A DNA stretch of 64,000 nucleotides from Bradyrhizobium sp. dw_411 (GTDB taxonomy: Bacteria > Pseudomonadota > Alphaproteobacteria > Rhizobiales > Xanthobacteraceae). Made by a program: the position numbers and the translations under genes. Where the stretch lies: contig NZ_JAAVUY010000026.1 of the NCBI RefSeq assembly GCF_018449695.1, positions 19,119-83,118 of the forward strand. Reading direction: 5' to 3'. Under the pieces are notes generated by a model that was not told the DNA's origin, did not search any database, and saw only the letters and a list, made by a program, of their open reading frames with translations. This document shows, one piece after another, positions 51,703-60,475 of this stretch. Every line of letters starts with the position of its first letter. Positions within the stretch are counted from its first letter, which is position 1.

Positions 51703-52492
51703 GACTTGTGGTTTCCGGCCATAGCGCGGCGACGATTGCGTCCAGTCCGTCGGTCAGTGCAGCCGGACCGGGTTGCAGGATCAGTGGCGACTTGATCTCG
51801 ACGATGCGGCCGTTGCGTACGGCCGGAATTTCGTCCCAACCCGGCCGCTGTCTGATTTTATCGGGAACGACCCTCTTGCCGCACCACGATGCCAGGATCA
51901 CATCGGGCGCCGCGGCGCGCACGACATCGGGCGAAATGATCCGGTCCTTTGCGGCCTTTTGAAACCGCAGATGTGACAGGATGTCTTCGCCGCCGGCGAT
52001 CTCGATCAGTTCGGAGACCCAACCGATGCCGCTGATCAGCGGATCGTCCCATTCCTCGAAATAGACTTTGGGTTTGGGCGAGGGCCGCGCGGTGGAGGCG
52101 ATTGTCGCAAGACGCGCCTCATAGCCGGCGGCGAGCCGATCGGCTTGCCCGGCTGCGCCGACCAGCGCGCCGAGGGTGCGGATCATCGCCAGGATGCCGG
52201 CAATGTCGCGCTGGTTGAAGACATGCACGGCGACGCCGGCACGCACCGTATCTGCGGTTATATCAGCCTGCAAATCCGAAAAAGCCAGCACGAGGTCCGG
52301 CTCGAGCTTGAGGATTTTTGGAATGTCGGCCGAAACAAACGCCGATACCCTCGGCTTCTCGCGTCGGACCTGCGGCGGCCGCACCGCATAGCCGGAAACG
52401 CCGACAATGCGGTCCTGCTCGCCGAGCAGATACAGCGTCTCCACGGTCTCTTCGGTGAGACAGACGATCCGGCGGGGAGGGAAGTGGGACAT
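51698..52492 (-). CDS. Cobalamin-binding / BtuF-like substrate-binding protein without signal peptide
   Basis: The 264-residue protein has the Fe/B12 periplasmic-binding fold: RIVCLTEETVETLYLLGEQDRIVGVSGYA, then FSDLQADI and DVILASWCGKR. It lacks an export signal (starts SHFPPRRIVCL), so it may be cytoplasmic or use an upstream start that I do not see. The stop TAG lies inside the palindromic repeat. No permease or ATPase is adjacent. A role in cobalamin or metal handling is only a family inference. Confidence 0.8.
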   Translation of the reverse strand: MSHFPPRRIVCLTEETVETLYLLGEQDRIVGVSGYAVRPPQVRREKPRVSAFVSADIPKILKLEPDLVLAFSDLQADITADTVRAGVAVHVFNQRDIAGILAMIRTLGALVGAAGQADRLAAGYEARLATIASTARPSPKPKVYFEEWDDPLISGIGWVSELIEIAGGEDILSHLRFQKAAKDRIISPDVVRAAAPDVILASWCGKRVVPDKIRQRPGWDEIPAVRNGRIVEIKSPLILQPGPAALTDGLDAIVAALWPETTSP

Positions 52493-52544
52493 GGGGGCAG
52501 GATATGCGGGATAGCGAAAGCATTGTCACGACGGTTAGACTGAT

Positions 52545-52648
52545 CGTCATTCCGGGATGGTCCGAAGGACCAGACCTCAGATGCGCAATTGCGCATCGGG
52601 GAATCTCGAGATTCCGGGTTCGATGCTTCGCATCGCCCCGGAATGACG
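52545..52648. repeat. Palindromic intergenic repeat with nested hairpins
   Basis: CGTCATTCCGGG (52545-52556) and CCCGGAATGACG (52637-52648) form the outer inverted repeat. Inside are GGTCC-GAA-GGACC, the perfect palindrome GATGCGCAATTGCGCATC, GAATCTCGAGATTC and CGATGC-TTC-GCATCG, so the 104-bp element folds as four hairpins in a closed stem. Typical of Bradyrhizobium intergenic repeats. Confidence 0.85.
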
Positions 52649-52676
52649 GATGCTGGGACTAGGGAGGATTGTCTAA

Positions 52677-53075
52677 ATGACGCCGCTTGAGAAACTCAAA
52701 GCGATAAAACTGCCCTTTGCCGAATTGATGGGCGTGACATTCGTAGAGGCGGACAGGGATCGCGTGGTGGCACGGCTGCTGGTCCGGCCGGATCTCTGTA
52801 CGCTCCACCACACGATTCATGGCGGCGCGGTCATGGCCTTCGCGGATTCAGTCGGTGCGGCGGCGACGGTGCTCAATCTGCCTGACGATGCCAAGGGCAC
52901 CACCACCATCGAAAGCAAGACCAATTTCATCGGCGGTGCCAAGGAAGACACTACCGTGATCGCAATTGCAACACCGATACACCGCGGACGGCGCACCCAG
53001 GTCTGGCAGACACGGCTGGAGACCGAGGAGGGCAAATTGGTCGCCGTGGTCACCCAGACCCAAATGGTGCTTTAG
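52677..53075 (+). CDS. PaaI-like thioesterase (hotdog fold)
   Basis: The 132-residue protein has the hotdog signature LHHTIHGGAVMAFADSVGAAATVLNL with the catalytic-site HGG and Asp. It hydrolyses acyl-CoA or aryl-CoA thioesters. A GGAGG site precedes the start. Substrate unknown. Located between two repeat elements. Confidence 0.88.
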   Translation: MTPLEKLKAIKLPFAELMGVTFVEADRDRVVARLLVRPDLCTLHHTIHGGAVMAFADSVGAAATVLNLPDDAKGTTTIESKTNFIGGAKEDTTVIAIATPIHRGRRTQVWQTRLETEEGKLVAVVTQTQMVL

Positions 53076-53102
53076 GAAGGTCGCGATCATTTTTATTTTT
53101 AC

Positions 53103-53181
53103 GCGTTTTCTTCACGCGAACCGGTATCCACGGAGCCTGTCATCGGGCGCGCGTTCGCGCGACCCGTTGGCTCGAAAACGC
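53103..53181. repeat. Composite palindromic repeat (hybrid of two repeat types)
   Basis: The ends GCGTTTTC (53103-53110) and GAAAACGC (53174-53181) and the first 28 bp match the simple repeat at 55973-56016 (opposite orientation). In the place of its 5-bp CTTCG segment lie about 40 bp almost identical to the module in the repeat at 51575. It lies 1 bp beyond the oxd stop codon. Confidence 0.8.
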
Positions 53182-53182
53182 C

Positions 53183-54232
53183 TTATGCCGCATCGACCGT
53201 CTGCACCGCGTTCAACATTCCGGTTTGCGGGTGACAGTTCACATATTCGAAAAACTGCTCGTCGGTCCGGGCCACTGTGACCTCGTGATAGAGCCGCAAC
53301 TTCGCGGCCGGTCCCAGCGTCGACAGGTATTTCATCGCGGCACCGAAAATCCTGACATGGGTCGGATGCGATTCAGCCCAGCGCTCCAGCGCCGCAAGGC
53401 TCTTCCACCAGCTCATGCCGTAGGATTTTTCGGTCGGCGCGCCGTCGGATCCGACGACGGTCATATAGCGGTTGGCATAACAACCGACCGAGCGGCCGCT
53501 ATCGCGCAGGAAGTCCATGCCTTCCCGCAGCACCGGCTCCACATCATCGAGGTACATTTTGCGTTCGGACGCTTCAGTGTCGCCCCAATCCTGGCCCGAC
53601 CGGATCAGGCAAAGATTGTCGTTCGGGATCACCCTGATACGCGCGCCGTCACGAATGGCACGGGCGCTGCCCGAAGGCGCCATCTCGTCGGTCTGGGACA
53701 GCGGAATGCGATCGCGCATGCCGCCCCAATAGGCATGTTCCTGGACTTCGCCGCTCATGCCATCGGCGAGGACCGCAACGCCTTCGGGCCTGCCCAATGA
53801 AGAGAACAAGGTTTCGTAGCCTTCCACGGATGGATAAAGCACCTCGATGAACGCGCCGAACTCGCCGGTTGCCCGCTGGTCGCCGGTCCAGGCGTTACGC
53901 GCTGCCGGAAACCAGCCATCGAACTTGGCGCGATCGTCCCAATAGGCGACTGTCACAATATTGGTGAAACCGGCTTCGTCCACATACTGCGCGCGGTCCC
54001 AATGCGTAGGACCGCCGTTCGATGCAAAACGGGAAACGATCGACGCCATCGCCTGCTCAGCGGCTTTTGAAGACGTGCTTTTGGTCTGGATGCCGAAATA
54101 GGCCATCACCACCCGCAACACGCTCGGCTTGTGGCGCGCCACGAACGACGGGTAGGGCGGCGCGTAGTCGTCAGGGACACGCCGGTGACGCGTACGGGCA
54201 CTTTTGAGATGCTCGGGGATTGCGGATTCCAT
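53183..54232 (-). CDS. oxd: Aldoxime dehydratase (heme-containing)
   Basis: The 349-residue protein converts aldoximes to nitriles by dehydration. Family landmarks include HWDRAQY, VAYWDD, GGMRDRIPLSQTDEM with Arg173, SGQDW with Ser212, HPTHVRIFG with His292 as the probable heme ligand, and YHEVTV with His316 as a possible acid/base residue (assigned by analogy with Rhodococcus OxdRE; not checked). Downstream of nitrilase with a 43-bp gap, so both are in one transcript. Confidence 0.92.
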   Translation of the reverse strand: MESAIPEHLKSARTRHRRVPDDYAPPYPSFVARHKPSVLRVVMAYFGIQTKSTSSKAAEQAMASIVSRFASNGGPTHWDRAQYVDEAGFTNIVTVAYWDDRAKFDGWFPAARNAWTGDQRATGEFGAFIEVLYPSVEGYETLFSSLGRPEGVAVLADGMSGEVQEHAYWGGMRDRIPLSQTDEMAPSGSARAIRDGARIRVIPNDNLCLIRSGQDWGDTEASERKMYLDDVEPVLREGMDFLRDSGRSVGCYANRYMTVVGSDGAPTEKSYGMSWWKSLAALERWAESHPTHVRIFGAAMKYLSTLGPAAKLRLYHEVTVARTDEQFFEYVNCHPQTGMLNAVQTVDAA

Positions 54233-54275
54233 GGCGCGCTCCTCTTGAGGTTGATGGGTCAGGCAAATCGGCTCG

Positions 54276-55298
54276 TCAGGCTTGCAGCCTGATTTCGCTC
54301 ATGACCTCGGCATCGACGGGAAGCGAGAAGTGCTCGACGCGGCTGGCGCGGGAAGTGTTGAGCAGAAGCCGCGTGACGTCGGGCCTGGAATAGTGCCCTG
54401 CGGGATCGGCGGCGTTCTTGGCCACGCCGATCATGCCGAGATCGATATCGGCATACAGGACGCCTTCCTGGTCGGCGGGAAGTTTTTCCGCCAGCGAACT
54501 GCCGTCCGGACCGTAAATCACCGCATGGCCGCCGCCGACATGCAGGAACGCATGTTTCTCGGGGGAGTCGCAGAGTTCATCGATCATGGCTTGCGAGACC
54601 ACGGCGCAGGGGCCGAGGAAGAAACAGGAACCTTCGACCGCGTAAACCTTGCTCGCGGCGTTGTTGACTTCCCAGCCCAGCGCATGCGCGAACGGGTCGT
54701 ACAGCGAGAAGCTCGGCCACGCGCCGACGTGAACCTGCTCGTTCTGGGCGTACATCGCGTATTTCGACAGCGGTTGCAGATGCTCCCAGCAGCACAGCGC
54801 ACCGAGACGTCCGACGTCGGCGCGATCATGGACAGCGAGGTCGCTGCCGTCGCCCTCGCCGAACACGGTGCGTTCGGCATGGGTCGGCCGCAGCTTGCGG
54901 CGCTTGGCGATGGTCTCGCCGTCGGGACCGATCAGCCACTGCCCCATATAGAGGCTGCCGCCGTCGCGTTCGGAGATGCCGATCACCGCGGTGAGCTTGG
55001 CGCGTTTGACGGCCTGGCTGATTTTCTTGGCCTGCGGACTGTCATATGACAGTGAGTTGTCGAAATAGCGTTGCACAAAGCCACGGCCGATCGCCCAGGC
55101 CGGAGCGCCAAGCCAGATCTGCCATGGATATCCGGGGATGAAAGTCTCGGGAAACGCGATCAGCTTCGCGCCCTTTGCGGCGGCCTGCTCGATCAGGTCG
55201 ATGGTCTTGTCCACCGTGGCGTCAAGATCGAGAAAAACCGGCGCCGCCTGAACCACCGCGACTTTGTATTTCTGATGAACGAGACCCATCGACGTCAT
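54276..55298 (-). CDS. nit: Nitrilase
   Basis: The 340-residue carbon-nitrogen hydrolase converts nitriles to carboxylic acids and ammonia. The catalytic triad is intact: Glu51 in FPETFIPGYPWQIW, Lys135 in KRRKLRPTH and Cys170 in CCWEHLQPL. The true-nitrilase start KVAVVQAAPVFLDLDATV is typical. With the aldoxime dehydratase it would complete aldoxime-to-acid conversion, possibly of phenyl- or indole-acetaldoxime. Confidence 0.93.
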   Translation of the reverse strand: MTSMGLVHQKYKVAVVQAAPVFLDLDATVDKTIDLIEQAAAKGAKLIAFPETFIPGYPWQIWLGAPAWAIGRGFVQRYFDNSLSYDSPQAKKISQAVKRAKLTAVIGISERDGGSLYMGQWLIGPDGETIAKRRKLRPTHAERTVFGEGDGSDLAVHDRADVGRLGALCCWEHLQPLSKYAMYAQNEQVHVGAWPSFSLYDPFAHALGWEVNNAASKVYAVEGSCFFLGPCAVVSQAMIDELCDSPEKHAFLHVGGGHAVIYGPDGSSLAEKLPADQEGVLYADIDLGMIGVAKNAADPAGHYSRPDVTRLLLNTSRASRVEHFSLPVDAEVMSEIRLQA

Positions 55299-55543
55299 CC
55301 TTTCGCTTCCGGAGAAAGATACTTGCCGGTTTGAAGCCTACAGCCGTGCGGCCGCGCGCCGCTTGTCCGCAGCAGAACGAAAACTTGTGTTAACTGGCGA
55401 AGTGGCGGGCGAGGTGACGGTTTTGGCCACGGCGCCCGGCGCTTGAGGATTGCGGTCTCAATTTTTGTTTAAATGTGCCTCGTTGCCCGGGCTCGCTGCG
55501 TGCACTACAAGGCAAGGCCAAGAACAAGTTTGGGGTGAGCTTC

Positions 55544-55969
55544 ATGACGTCGCGGGTTATCGATTCCCTGGCTCTGCGGTACGAGCCGGTGATTCTGTTA
55601 CTGGGCCGCCTCTGCATCGGATCGCTTTTTCTGATGTCGGGGATCAATCACTGGCTGGATTTGAAACTGGTCACACATTTCGTGATGGGTCTGCCCGGGT
55701 CGCCGGAGGCGTGGGCGATGCTGGCGGCGACCGTCGAGGCGGCGAGCGGGGCTGCGATGGTCCTCGGCTTCCGCACCCGGGAGTTCGCCTTGTTGCTGGT
55801 GTTCTTCAATCTTTGCGCCGCGGTGATCGGCCATCCCTACTGGTCGATTACCGATGCCGCCGCGCGCTGGGGTCAGCTCATCCATTTCTGGAAAGACATC
55901 GGGATCGCCGGCGGCGCCTTTTTCGTCCTCGCGCGGGGCGCGGGACCCCTCAGCCTCGACCGGGCGTGA
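55544..55969 (+). CDS. DoxX family membrane protein
   Basis: The 141-residue protein has four helices and the DoxX pattern LLGRLCIGSLFLMSGINHWLDL and FRTREFALLLVFFNLCAAVIGHPYW. It is divergent from nitrilase. It precedes the RidA-family gene on the same strand, separated by a palindromic repeat. Role unknown. Confidence 0.82.
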   Translation: MTSRVIDSLALRYEPVILLLGRLCIGSLFLMSGINHWLDLKLVTHFVMGLPGSPEAWAMLAATVEAASGAAMVLGFRTREFALLLVFFNLCAAVIGHPYWSITDAAARWGQLIHFWKDIGIAGGAFFVLARGAGPLSLDRA

Positions 55970-55972
55970 AAA

Positions 55973-56016
55973 GCGTTTTCGAGCGAAGTGGATACCGGTT
56001 CGCGTGTAGAAAACGC
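55973..56016. repeat. Short palindromic repeat (44 bp)
   Basis: GCGTTTTC (55973-55980) and GAAAACGC (56009-56016) bracket GAGCGAAGTGGATACCGG. This is the standard form of the repeat whose disrupted copy lies at 53103-53181. It follows the DoxX stop by 4 bp. Confidence 0.8.
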
Positions 56017-56066
56017 GTCAAAATAAAAGATTCGAGCTTCATCAACAGTAGAAAAGGTTGAACATC

Positions 56067-56492
56067 ATGGCCAAGACCGTTGAGCATATCCATTGGCCCG
56101 ATGCGCCGGATATGTGGATGCCTTATGCACCGGCCATCAAGGTCACGGGCGGTTCGACCATTTACCTGGCCGGCGTGACCGCCGCGCCGGTCTATCATCA
56201 TCACCCGCACCGGCCCGAAGAATTCGACTCCATGCCGTCAAACATGGAAGGGCAGACGCGCGCAGCACTGGAGAATCTCAAGCGTGGACTTGACGCGGTC
56301 GGTGCCACCTTTGCAGACATCGTCACCGCCGATCGCTTCGTCACCGATCTCACCGATCAGGATGCGCTCAATCGCGTATGGGCCGAATACTTCCTGGATG
56401 CCAAACCCACGACGACGACGGTGCAGGTGGTACGGCTGGCCACTGATCCGCGCTGTATCATCGAGATCAATGCGGTGGCCGTCATCGACTAG
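56067..56492 (+). CDS. RidA/YjgF family protein
   Basis: The 141-residue protein belongs to the Rid family of imine/enamine deaminases, with MEGQTRAALENLKRGLDAVGATFADIVTADRFVTDL and PRCIIEINAVAVID near the end. An unusual HHHPHRP segment lies at about residues 47-53. The family Arg that binds carboxylates may be the one in DPRCIIEI. Near nitrilase; it could remove reactive imines formed in amine or aldoxime metabolism, which is inference. Confidence 0.85.
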   Translation: MAKTVEHIHWPDAPDMWMPYAPAIKVTGGSTIYLAGVTAAPVYHHHPHRPEEFDSMPSNMEGQTRAALENLKRGLDAVGATFADIVTADRFVTDLTDQDALNRVWAEYFLDAKPTTTTVQVVRLATDPRCIIEINAVAVID

Positions 56493-56504
56493 ATAGGACT
56501 AAGC

Positions 56505-57566
56505 TCAGTCATCCCCGCGGCGGAGGCGCACAAGGAAAATCGCGCCGATGGTCAGTCCGGCACCGGCCAATACGTCGGCGAGATGATGGCCTCCCACGGG
56601 CATGGTCGCAACGATCATTGTTGCATTGACGAGGAGGACTGGAATCATCAGCCAGCGCGTATCGCGCAGCGGATAGACGGTCATCACGCCGAGCATGGTG
56701 TGGAATGAGGGGAAGCTGACGATACCTTGAAGGGCCGACAGATCGATCACCGAGAGTGATCCGTTTCGCAGCATGTTGAAGGTCTGGGCGAACGACCACA
56801 TCTCGCCCAATGCAGCGAAATTCCCGAACAGTTGCGGCGCCGGTTTATAATACGCGAAACCACCCGCTGCCGGAACCAGCCACATGCCGATGCACAGCGC
56901 GACCGTGCTCAGGCTGAGAACGGCGATCATTTCCGCAAGCCGCTCGCCGCGCCGGTTCAGGGCCAACCAGACGATAGCCAGTTCAGCGACCGGGCCGATC
57001 GTTTGGTAAGCCCTGGTAAGCAATGATGCGAGGAGCGGGCTGGAATTCGTCGCGTCCAAAAAGCGCGGCCAGTCAAAACCGAGATCGCGATCGAGACGCG
57101 CCAATGAAGCGTCCTGCAGCGGCAGATCCGCCGCCGTAATGAGGTAGCTGAGCGTAGCTCCCGCGGTCAGAAGCGCGCCGATCGGAAGCGCGGCCCGCCA
57201 CAACAACTCCGTCATGCCCAGAGCCGTTCGCAGTATGACAGCCGGAAATCTCGCATCGCCCCGAAGGCGACTGGATGCATAAGCGATAAAGGCGCCGGCG
57301 AGCACGCAGCAGACGACGCCCTGTACGATTTCTATCCAGTTCGAAGAGATGAAGGTCAATCTGGAATTCGGCAACCAGATCACATCGGCAAGGGCGCATG
57401 CCAGCACACAAGACCAGACGATCGCCATATGACGCTGCGCAGCCGCGCCGTAGTCGCTGAACATCAGCCAGCGGCCGGCGACAATTTGGAGGCGGGATGG
57501 ATTGATCGCGATACCATTGCCGACGGGGGCGGTGGGGCGCTCTGCGCTATCAGACGTCGACGACAT
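56505..57566 (-). CDS. PAP2 superfamily membrane phosphatase
   Basis: The 353-residue polytopic protein has about eight helices. The C-terminal PAP2-type motifs are SFPSFHT (SxxxH) and GGHHLADVLAG (HxxxD). It resembles the inositol-phosphotransferase or PAP2 branch found in actinobacteria and rhizobia. It may dephosphorylate lipid phosphates. Convergent to the RidA-family gene. Confidence 0.82.
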   Translation of the reverse strand: MSSTSDSAERPTAPVGNGIAINPSRLQIVAGRWLMFSDYGAAAQRHMAIVWSCVLACALADVIWLPNSRLTFISSNWIEIVQGVVCCVLAGAFIAYASSRLRGDARFPAVILRTALGMTELLWRAALPIGALLTAGATLSYLITAADLPLQDASLARLDRDLGFDWPRFLDATNSSPLLASLLTRAYQTIGPVAELAIVWLALNRRGERLAEMIAVLSLSTVALCIGMWLVPAAGGFAYYKPAPQLFGNFAALGEMWSFAQTFNMLRNGSLSVIDLSALQGIVSFPSFHTMLGVMTVYPLRDTRWLMIPVLLVNATMIVATMPVGGHHLADVLAGAGLTIGAIFLVRLRRGDD

Positions 57567-57828
57567 GGCGTGGCCTCGGACCTGCGATCAGCGAGCGTAT
57601 GGATAGGGCTCAAACCCTAAGAATGATCTAATCCGGGGCTCTCAATTGGGCGGGAACAGGCGGCGATAACCGCCATCTGCATTGGTCACCTGAGGCGGTC
57701 GATGATCTGAATCAGCCGGTCGCAGGACGCCTCTATTCTCTTTTGCGAAGACGTGGCGATGCCCACCGATGTGAATGACACGCCCGGCGCGGTCGAGCGA
57801 GGCCAGCGCAGGCGTTGGAAAGCGGCGC

Positions 57829-58977
57829 TTACAGGCGTGCTCCCGCCGCTCGCGCTGAAAAAGCAGGCGCCGGCTTGGAGGGTCGAAGCAGTCTGCCGCG
57901 GAGATATTTCGTCATGGGCCGTTCCACGAAATAGTAGACCAGCAGGCCCGCCAAAATGGCGGCAAACATCGAGACGACAAGGAAAGCGGACACCGGCAGT
58001 CTATCGCCGACAGCAGTGATCCAGGCCTGATAAAAAAACTTCAGAACAATCGCATGCGTCAGATAGAGACTATAGGAAGCGTCGCCGACGCGCGACAGCA
58101 AGCCGGTAGCAAACGTACCCTTCATTCGTGGGCCGAGGACAAATCCGCCGACCACGAGCGCGGCCGGTATCCCCGCGACAATCAATGTAGGGCCGGGGAA
58201 GTCCATCACACCCAATACCAGACCCACGACGATGCAAAGCGCCGCGGCCCATCCAGGCAATCGCCAATTCTTTTCATAGGCCAGGCCGATATATATCCCC
58301 AACAGAAATTCGAGGATCATGCCATCGGTCCATGTGAAAATCACAGGCGTGGATATATCGAGGTTACGTCCTGCCCAGGCCAGGCCGAGGAAGCCCAGCG
58401 TCAGCAGCGAGACGGCCCACCGGCGCGGAAGCAATACGGCAAAGGCGAATGCAACATAAAAAAACATTTCGTAGTCGAGCGTCCAGCCCTGGCCGAGGAT
58501 CGGCCGCAGGTCGCCATCGGTCCGCAGCACCGGAATGAAAAAGTACGAACCCAAAATGTATCTGAATTTGTCCGTCGCGATGTCGAGCGAGTGCGGCGAG
58601 ACGATGAGCCCAATGACCATGATGGTCGTCAGCAGCCAATAGAGCGGCACGACGCGAACAAGACGGCGAGCGAGAAACGCGCGCCACGCATTGGCATCGC
58701 CGAAATTATCGGTGGTGTGGATCATGATGAATCCGGAAACCACGAAGAAGATGTGAATTCCGAAGGACAATGAAAAAAATCCCGCAAATTCGCGGCCGCC
58801 GAACTGATGATTTAGGGAATCCGAGTAGTAGATGGCATGGTGCATCGCGACCATGATCGCGGCGATGGCACGCAGCCACTGAATCGACGAAAGCGTATGA
58901 CGCGGTCTTCCCGGCTGAACGACAGGGCCGACATTGCTTTCTCGAAATCCGTCGTATCCTGGCGAAACCAGCGTCAT
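57829..58977 (-). CDS. Acyltransferase 3 family membrane protein
   Basis: The 382-residue protein has about ten helices and the N-terminal catalytic motif region SIQWLRAIAAIMVAMHHA, then FFVVSGFIMIHTT with R-x(3)-R (RLVRVVPLYW). Members O-acylate surface sugars (such as OafA, NodX). The adjacent PAP2 gene on the same strand hints at surface-lipid modification. Substrate unknown. Confidence 0.9.
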   Translation of the reverse strand: MTLVSPGYDGFRESNVGPVVQPGRPRHTLSSIQWLRAIAAIMVAMHHAIYYSDSLNHQFGGREFAGFFSLSFGIHIFFVVSGFIMIHTTDNFGDANAWRAFLARRLVRVVPLYWLLTTIMVIGLIVSPHSLDIATDKFRYILGSYFFIPVLRTDGDLRPILGQGWTLDYEMFFYVAFAFAVLLPRRWAVSLLTLGFLGLAWAGRNLDISTPVIFTWTDGMILEFLLGIYIGLAYEKNWRLPGWAAALCIVVGLVLGVMDFPGPTLIVAGIPAALVVGGFVLGPRMKGTFATGLLSRVGDASYSLYLTHAIVLKFFYQAWITAVGDRLPVSAFLVVSMFAAILAGLLVYYFVERPMTKYLRGRLLRPSKPAPAFSARAAGARL

Positions 58978-59278
58978 GTGTGACTGACCAATAGAGGATG
59001 GTGGCGGACGCTATTTTGCATGTCGCTTGTTGGCGTACCGCATGATTTTGCGGGCTGGCAATGTTCCCGGTCGGAAGCGGGGCCAGATTCCTCCGTTAAG
59101 CCTAATCGCCGGTCTCCCCATCGGCACTTTGGGTCGCGCCCTTCGCGCAACGAGGCGCGCCACGCCAAAACAGGCTCGCGTGCATCAGGTATGCTGCGAC
59201 CGTTGTTTCGGCAGGCCATTGCCGTGATAGGGTGCAAGGCAAAGCCGCATGACGGATCAAAAACGGGGGGATTTTTCC
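58978..59278. other. Divergent gap, acyltransferase / NHL protein
   Basis: 301 bp without a credible gene. GGGGGG shortly before 59279 serves as the ribosome site region of the NHL protein. No hairpin of note. Confidence 0.5.
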
Positions 59279-60367
59279 ATGAAAGCGCTGTTGACTGCGG
59301 GTCTGATGCTGATGGCAACGCTGTGTCTTGTTCAACCAAGTTTCGCCCAGCAGAGCGTTCCGCAAATTCCCTTCGATTCCGTGGCGGATTTTCCGAAGCT
59401 GCCGGACGGCATGAATTTTGGCGAAGTGCCGGGCGTGGCGGTGAACTCCAAGGGCCACGTCTTCGTATTCACACGCTCGAACAGCGCCAACGGTCCGGCC
59501 TATGCGCCGACCGCCGCCCAGCTTCTCGAATTCACGGCCGAGGGCGATTTCGTCCGCGAGATCGGCAAGGGCCTCTATGCCTGGGCTTTTGCCCACAGCG
59601 TGCGCATCGACAAGGACGACAACATCTGGGCCATCGACAAGGGCTCGGACATGATCGTCAAGTTCAATCCGGCCGGCCGCGTCCAATGGGTGTTCGGGCG
59701 CCGCAAGGAATCCGCCGACGACGCCAAGCCGTGGGAACACGTCAACCCACCGTTGCCGCCGATCGACGGCCTGTTCCGCGAGCCGACCGATGTCGCCTGG
59801 GATTCCAAGGGCAACACCTACATCAGCGACGGCTACATCAATTCGCGGGTCGCCAAGTTCGATGCACACGGCAAATGGGTGAAGTCATGGGGCGAGCCGG
59901 GCACCGAGCCGGGTCAGTTTCACTTGCCGCACGCCATCGCCATCGACAATAACGACAATGTCTATGTGGGCGACCGCACCAATCACCGCATCCAGGTGTT
60001 CGACACCGACGGCAAGTTCCTGCGGATGTTCGCCATCACGGTGCCCCCGGACATGACGACGCGGGCCGTCTACGGCGCCACGCCAACCGGCGACCGTCTC
60101 ACCCAGGTGATCGGCGCGCCCAATTCGATCTGCATTACGCCCGGACCCAACCAGGTGATGTTCGTGGGCGAGACGACTTTCCCTGGGCGCATCTTCAAGG
60201 TCGCGCTCGACGGCAAGGTGCTGGGTGTGATCGGTAAATCCGGACGCGAGTTGAAGGAGTTCTCCGGCGCCCATGCGCTCGCATGCCCGTCGGAAAATCT
60301 GATCTATGCCGCCGAGACGGCCAACTGGCGGGTACAGAAGCTGATCCTTCGCCCGGTCGCGGAATAA
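59279..60367 (+). CDS. Secreted NHL-repeat protein
   Basis: The 362-residue protein starts with a signal (KALLTAGLMLMATLCLVQPSFAQ). It has repeated beta-propeller units with NHL-like phrases: GVAVNSKGHVFVF, SVRIDKDDNIWAIDKGSDMIVKFNPAG, AIAIDNNDNVYVGDRTNHRIQVFDTDGKF and a closing blade. The layout resembles peptidylglycine alpha-amidating lyase-like and 6-bladed propeller proteins. It may bind metal or sense ligands in the periplasm. Confidence 0.85.
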   Translation: MKALLTAGLMLMATLCLVQPSFAQQSVPQIPFDSVADFPKLPDGMNFGEVPGVAVNSKGHVFVFTRSNSANGPAYAPTAAQLLEFTAEGDFVREIGKGLYAWAFAHSVRIDKDDNIWAIDKGSDMIVKFNPAGRVQWVFGRRKESADDAKPWEHVNPPLPPIDGLFREPTDVAWDSKGNTYISDGYINSRVAKFDAHGKWVKSWGEPGTEPGQFHLPHAIAIDNNDNVYVGDRTNHRIQVFDTDGKFLRMFAITVPPDMTTRAVYGATPTGDRLTQVIGAPNSICITPGPNQVMFVGETTFPGRIFKVALDGKVLGVIGKSGRELKEFSGAHALACPSENLIYAAETANWRVQKLILRPVAE

Positions 60368-60404
60368 ATCCGAGGGACTTTTTCAAAGGATTGCGCTGGA
60401 GGGT

Positions 60405-60434
60405 AACAGCGGAGGTGAAAACTCAACCGCTGTT
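60405..60434 (+). terminator. Stem-loop after the NHL gene
   Basis: AACAGCGG (60405-60412) pairs with CCGCTGTT (60427-60434), 38 bp beyond the stop. It may serve the convergent neighbour too. No T-run. Confidence 0.4.
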
Positions 60435-60475
60435 CATAAGGTACTCTGCCTGCTGACCGATCCGGATTTATGGAT

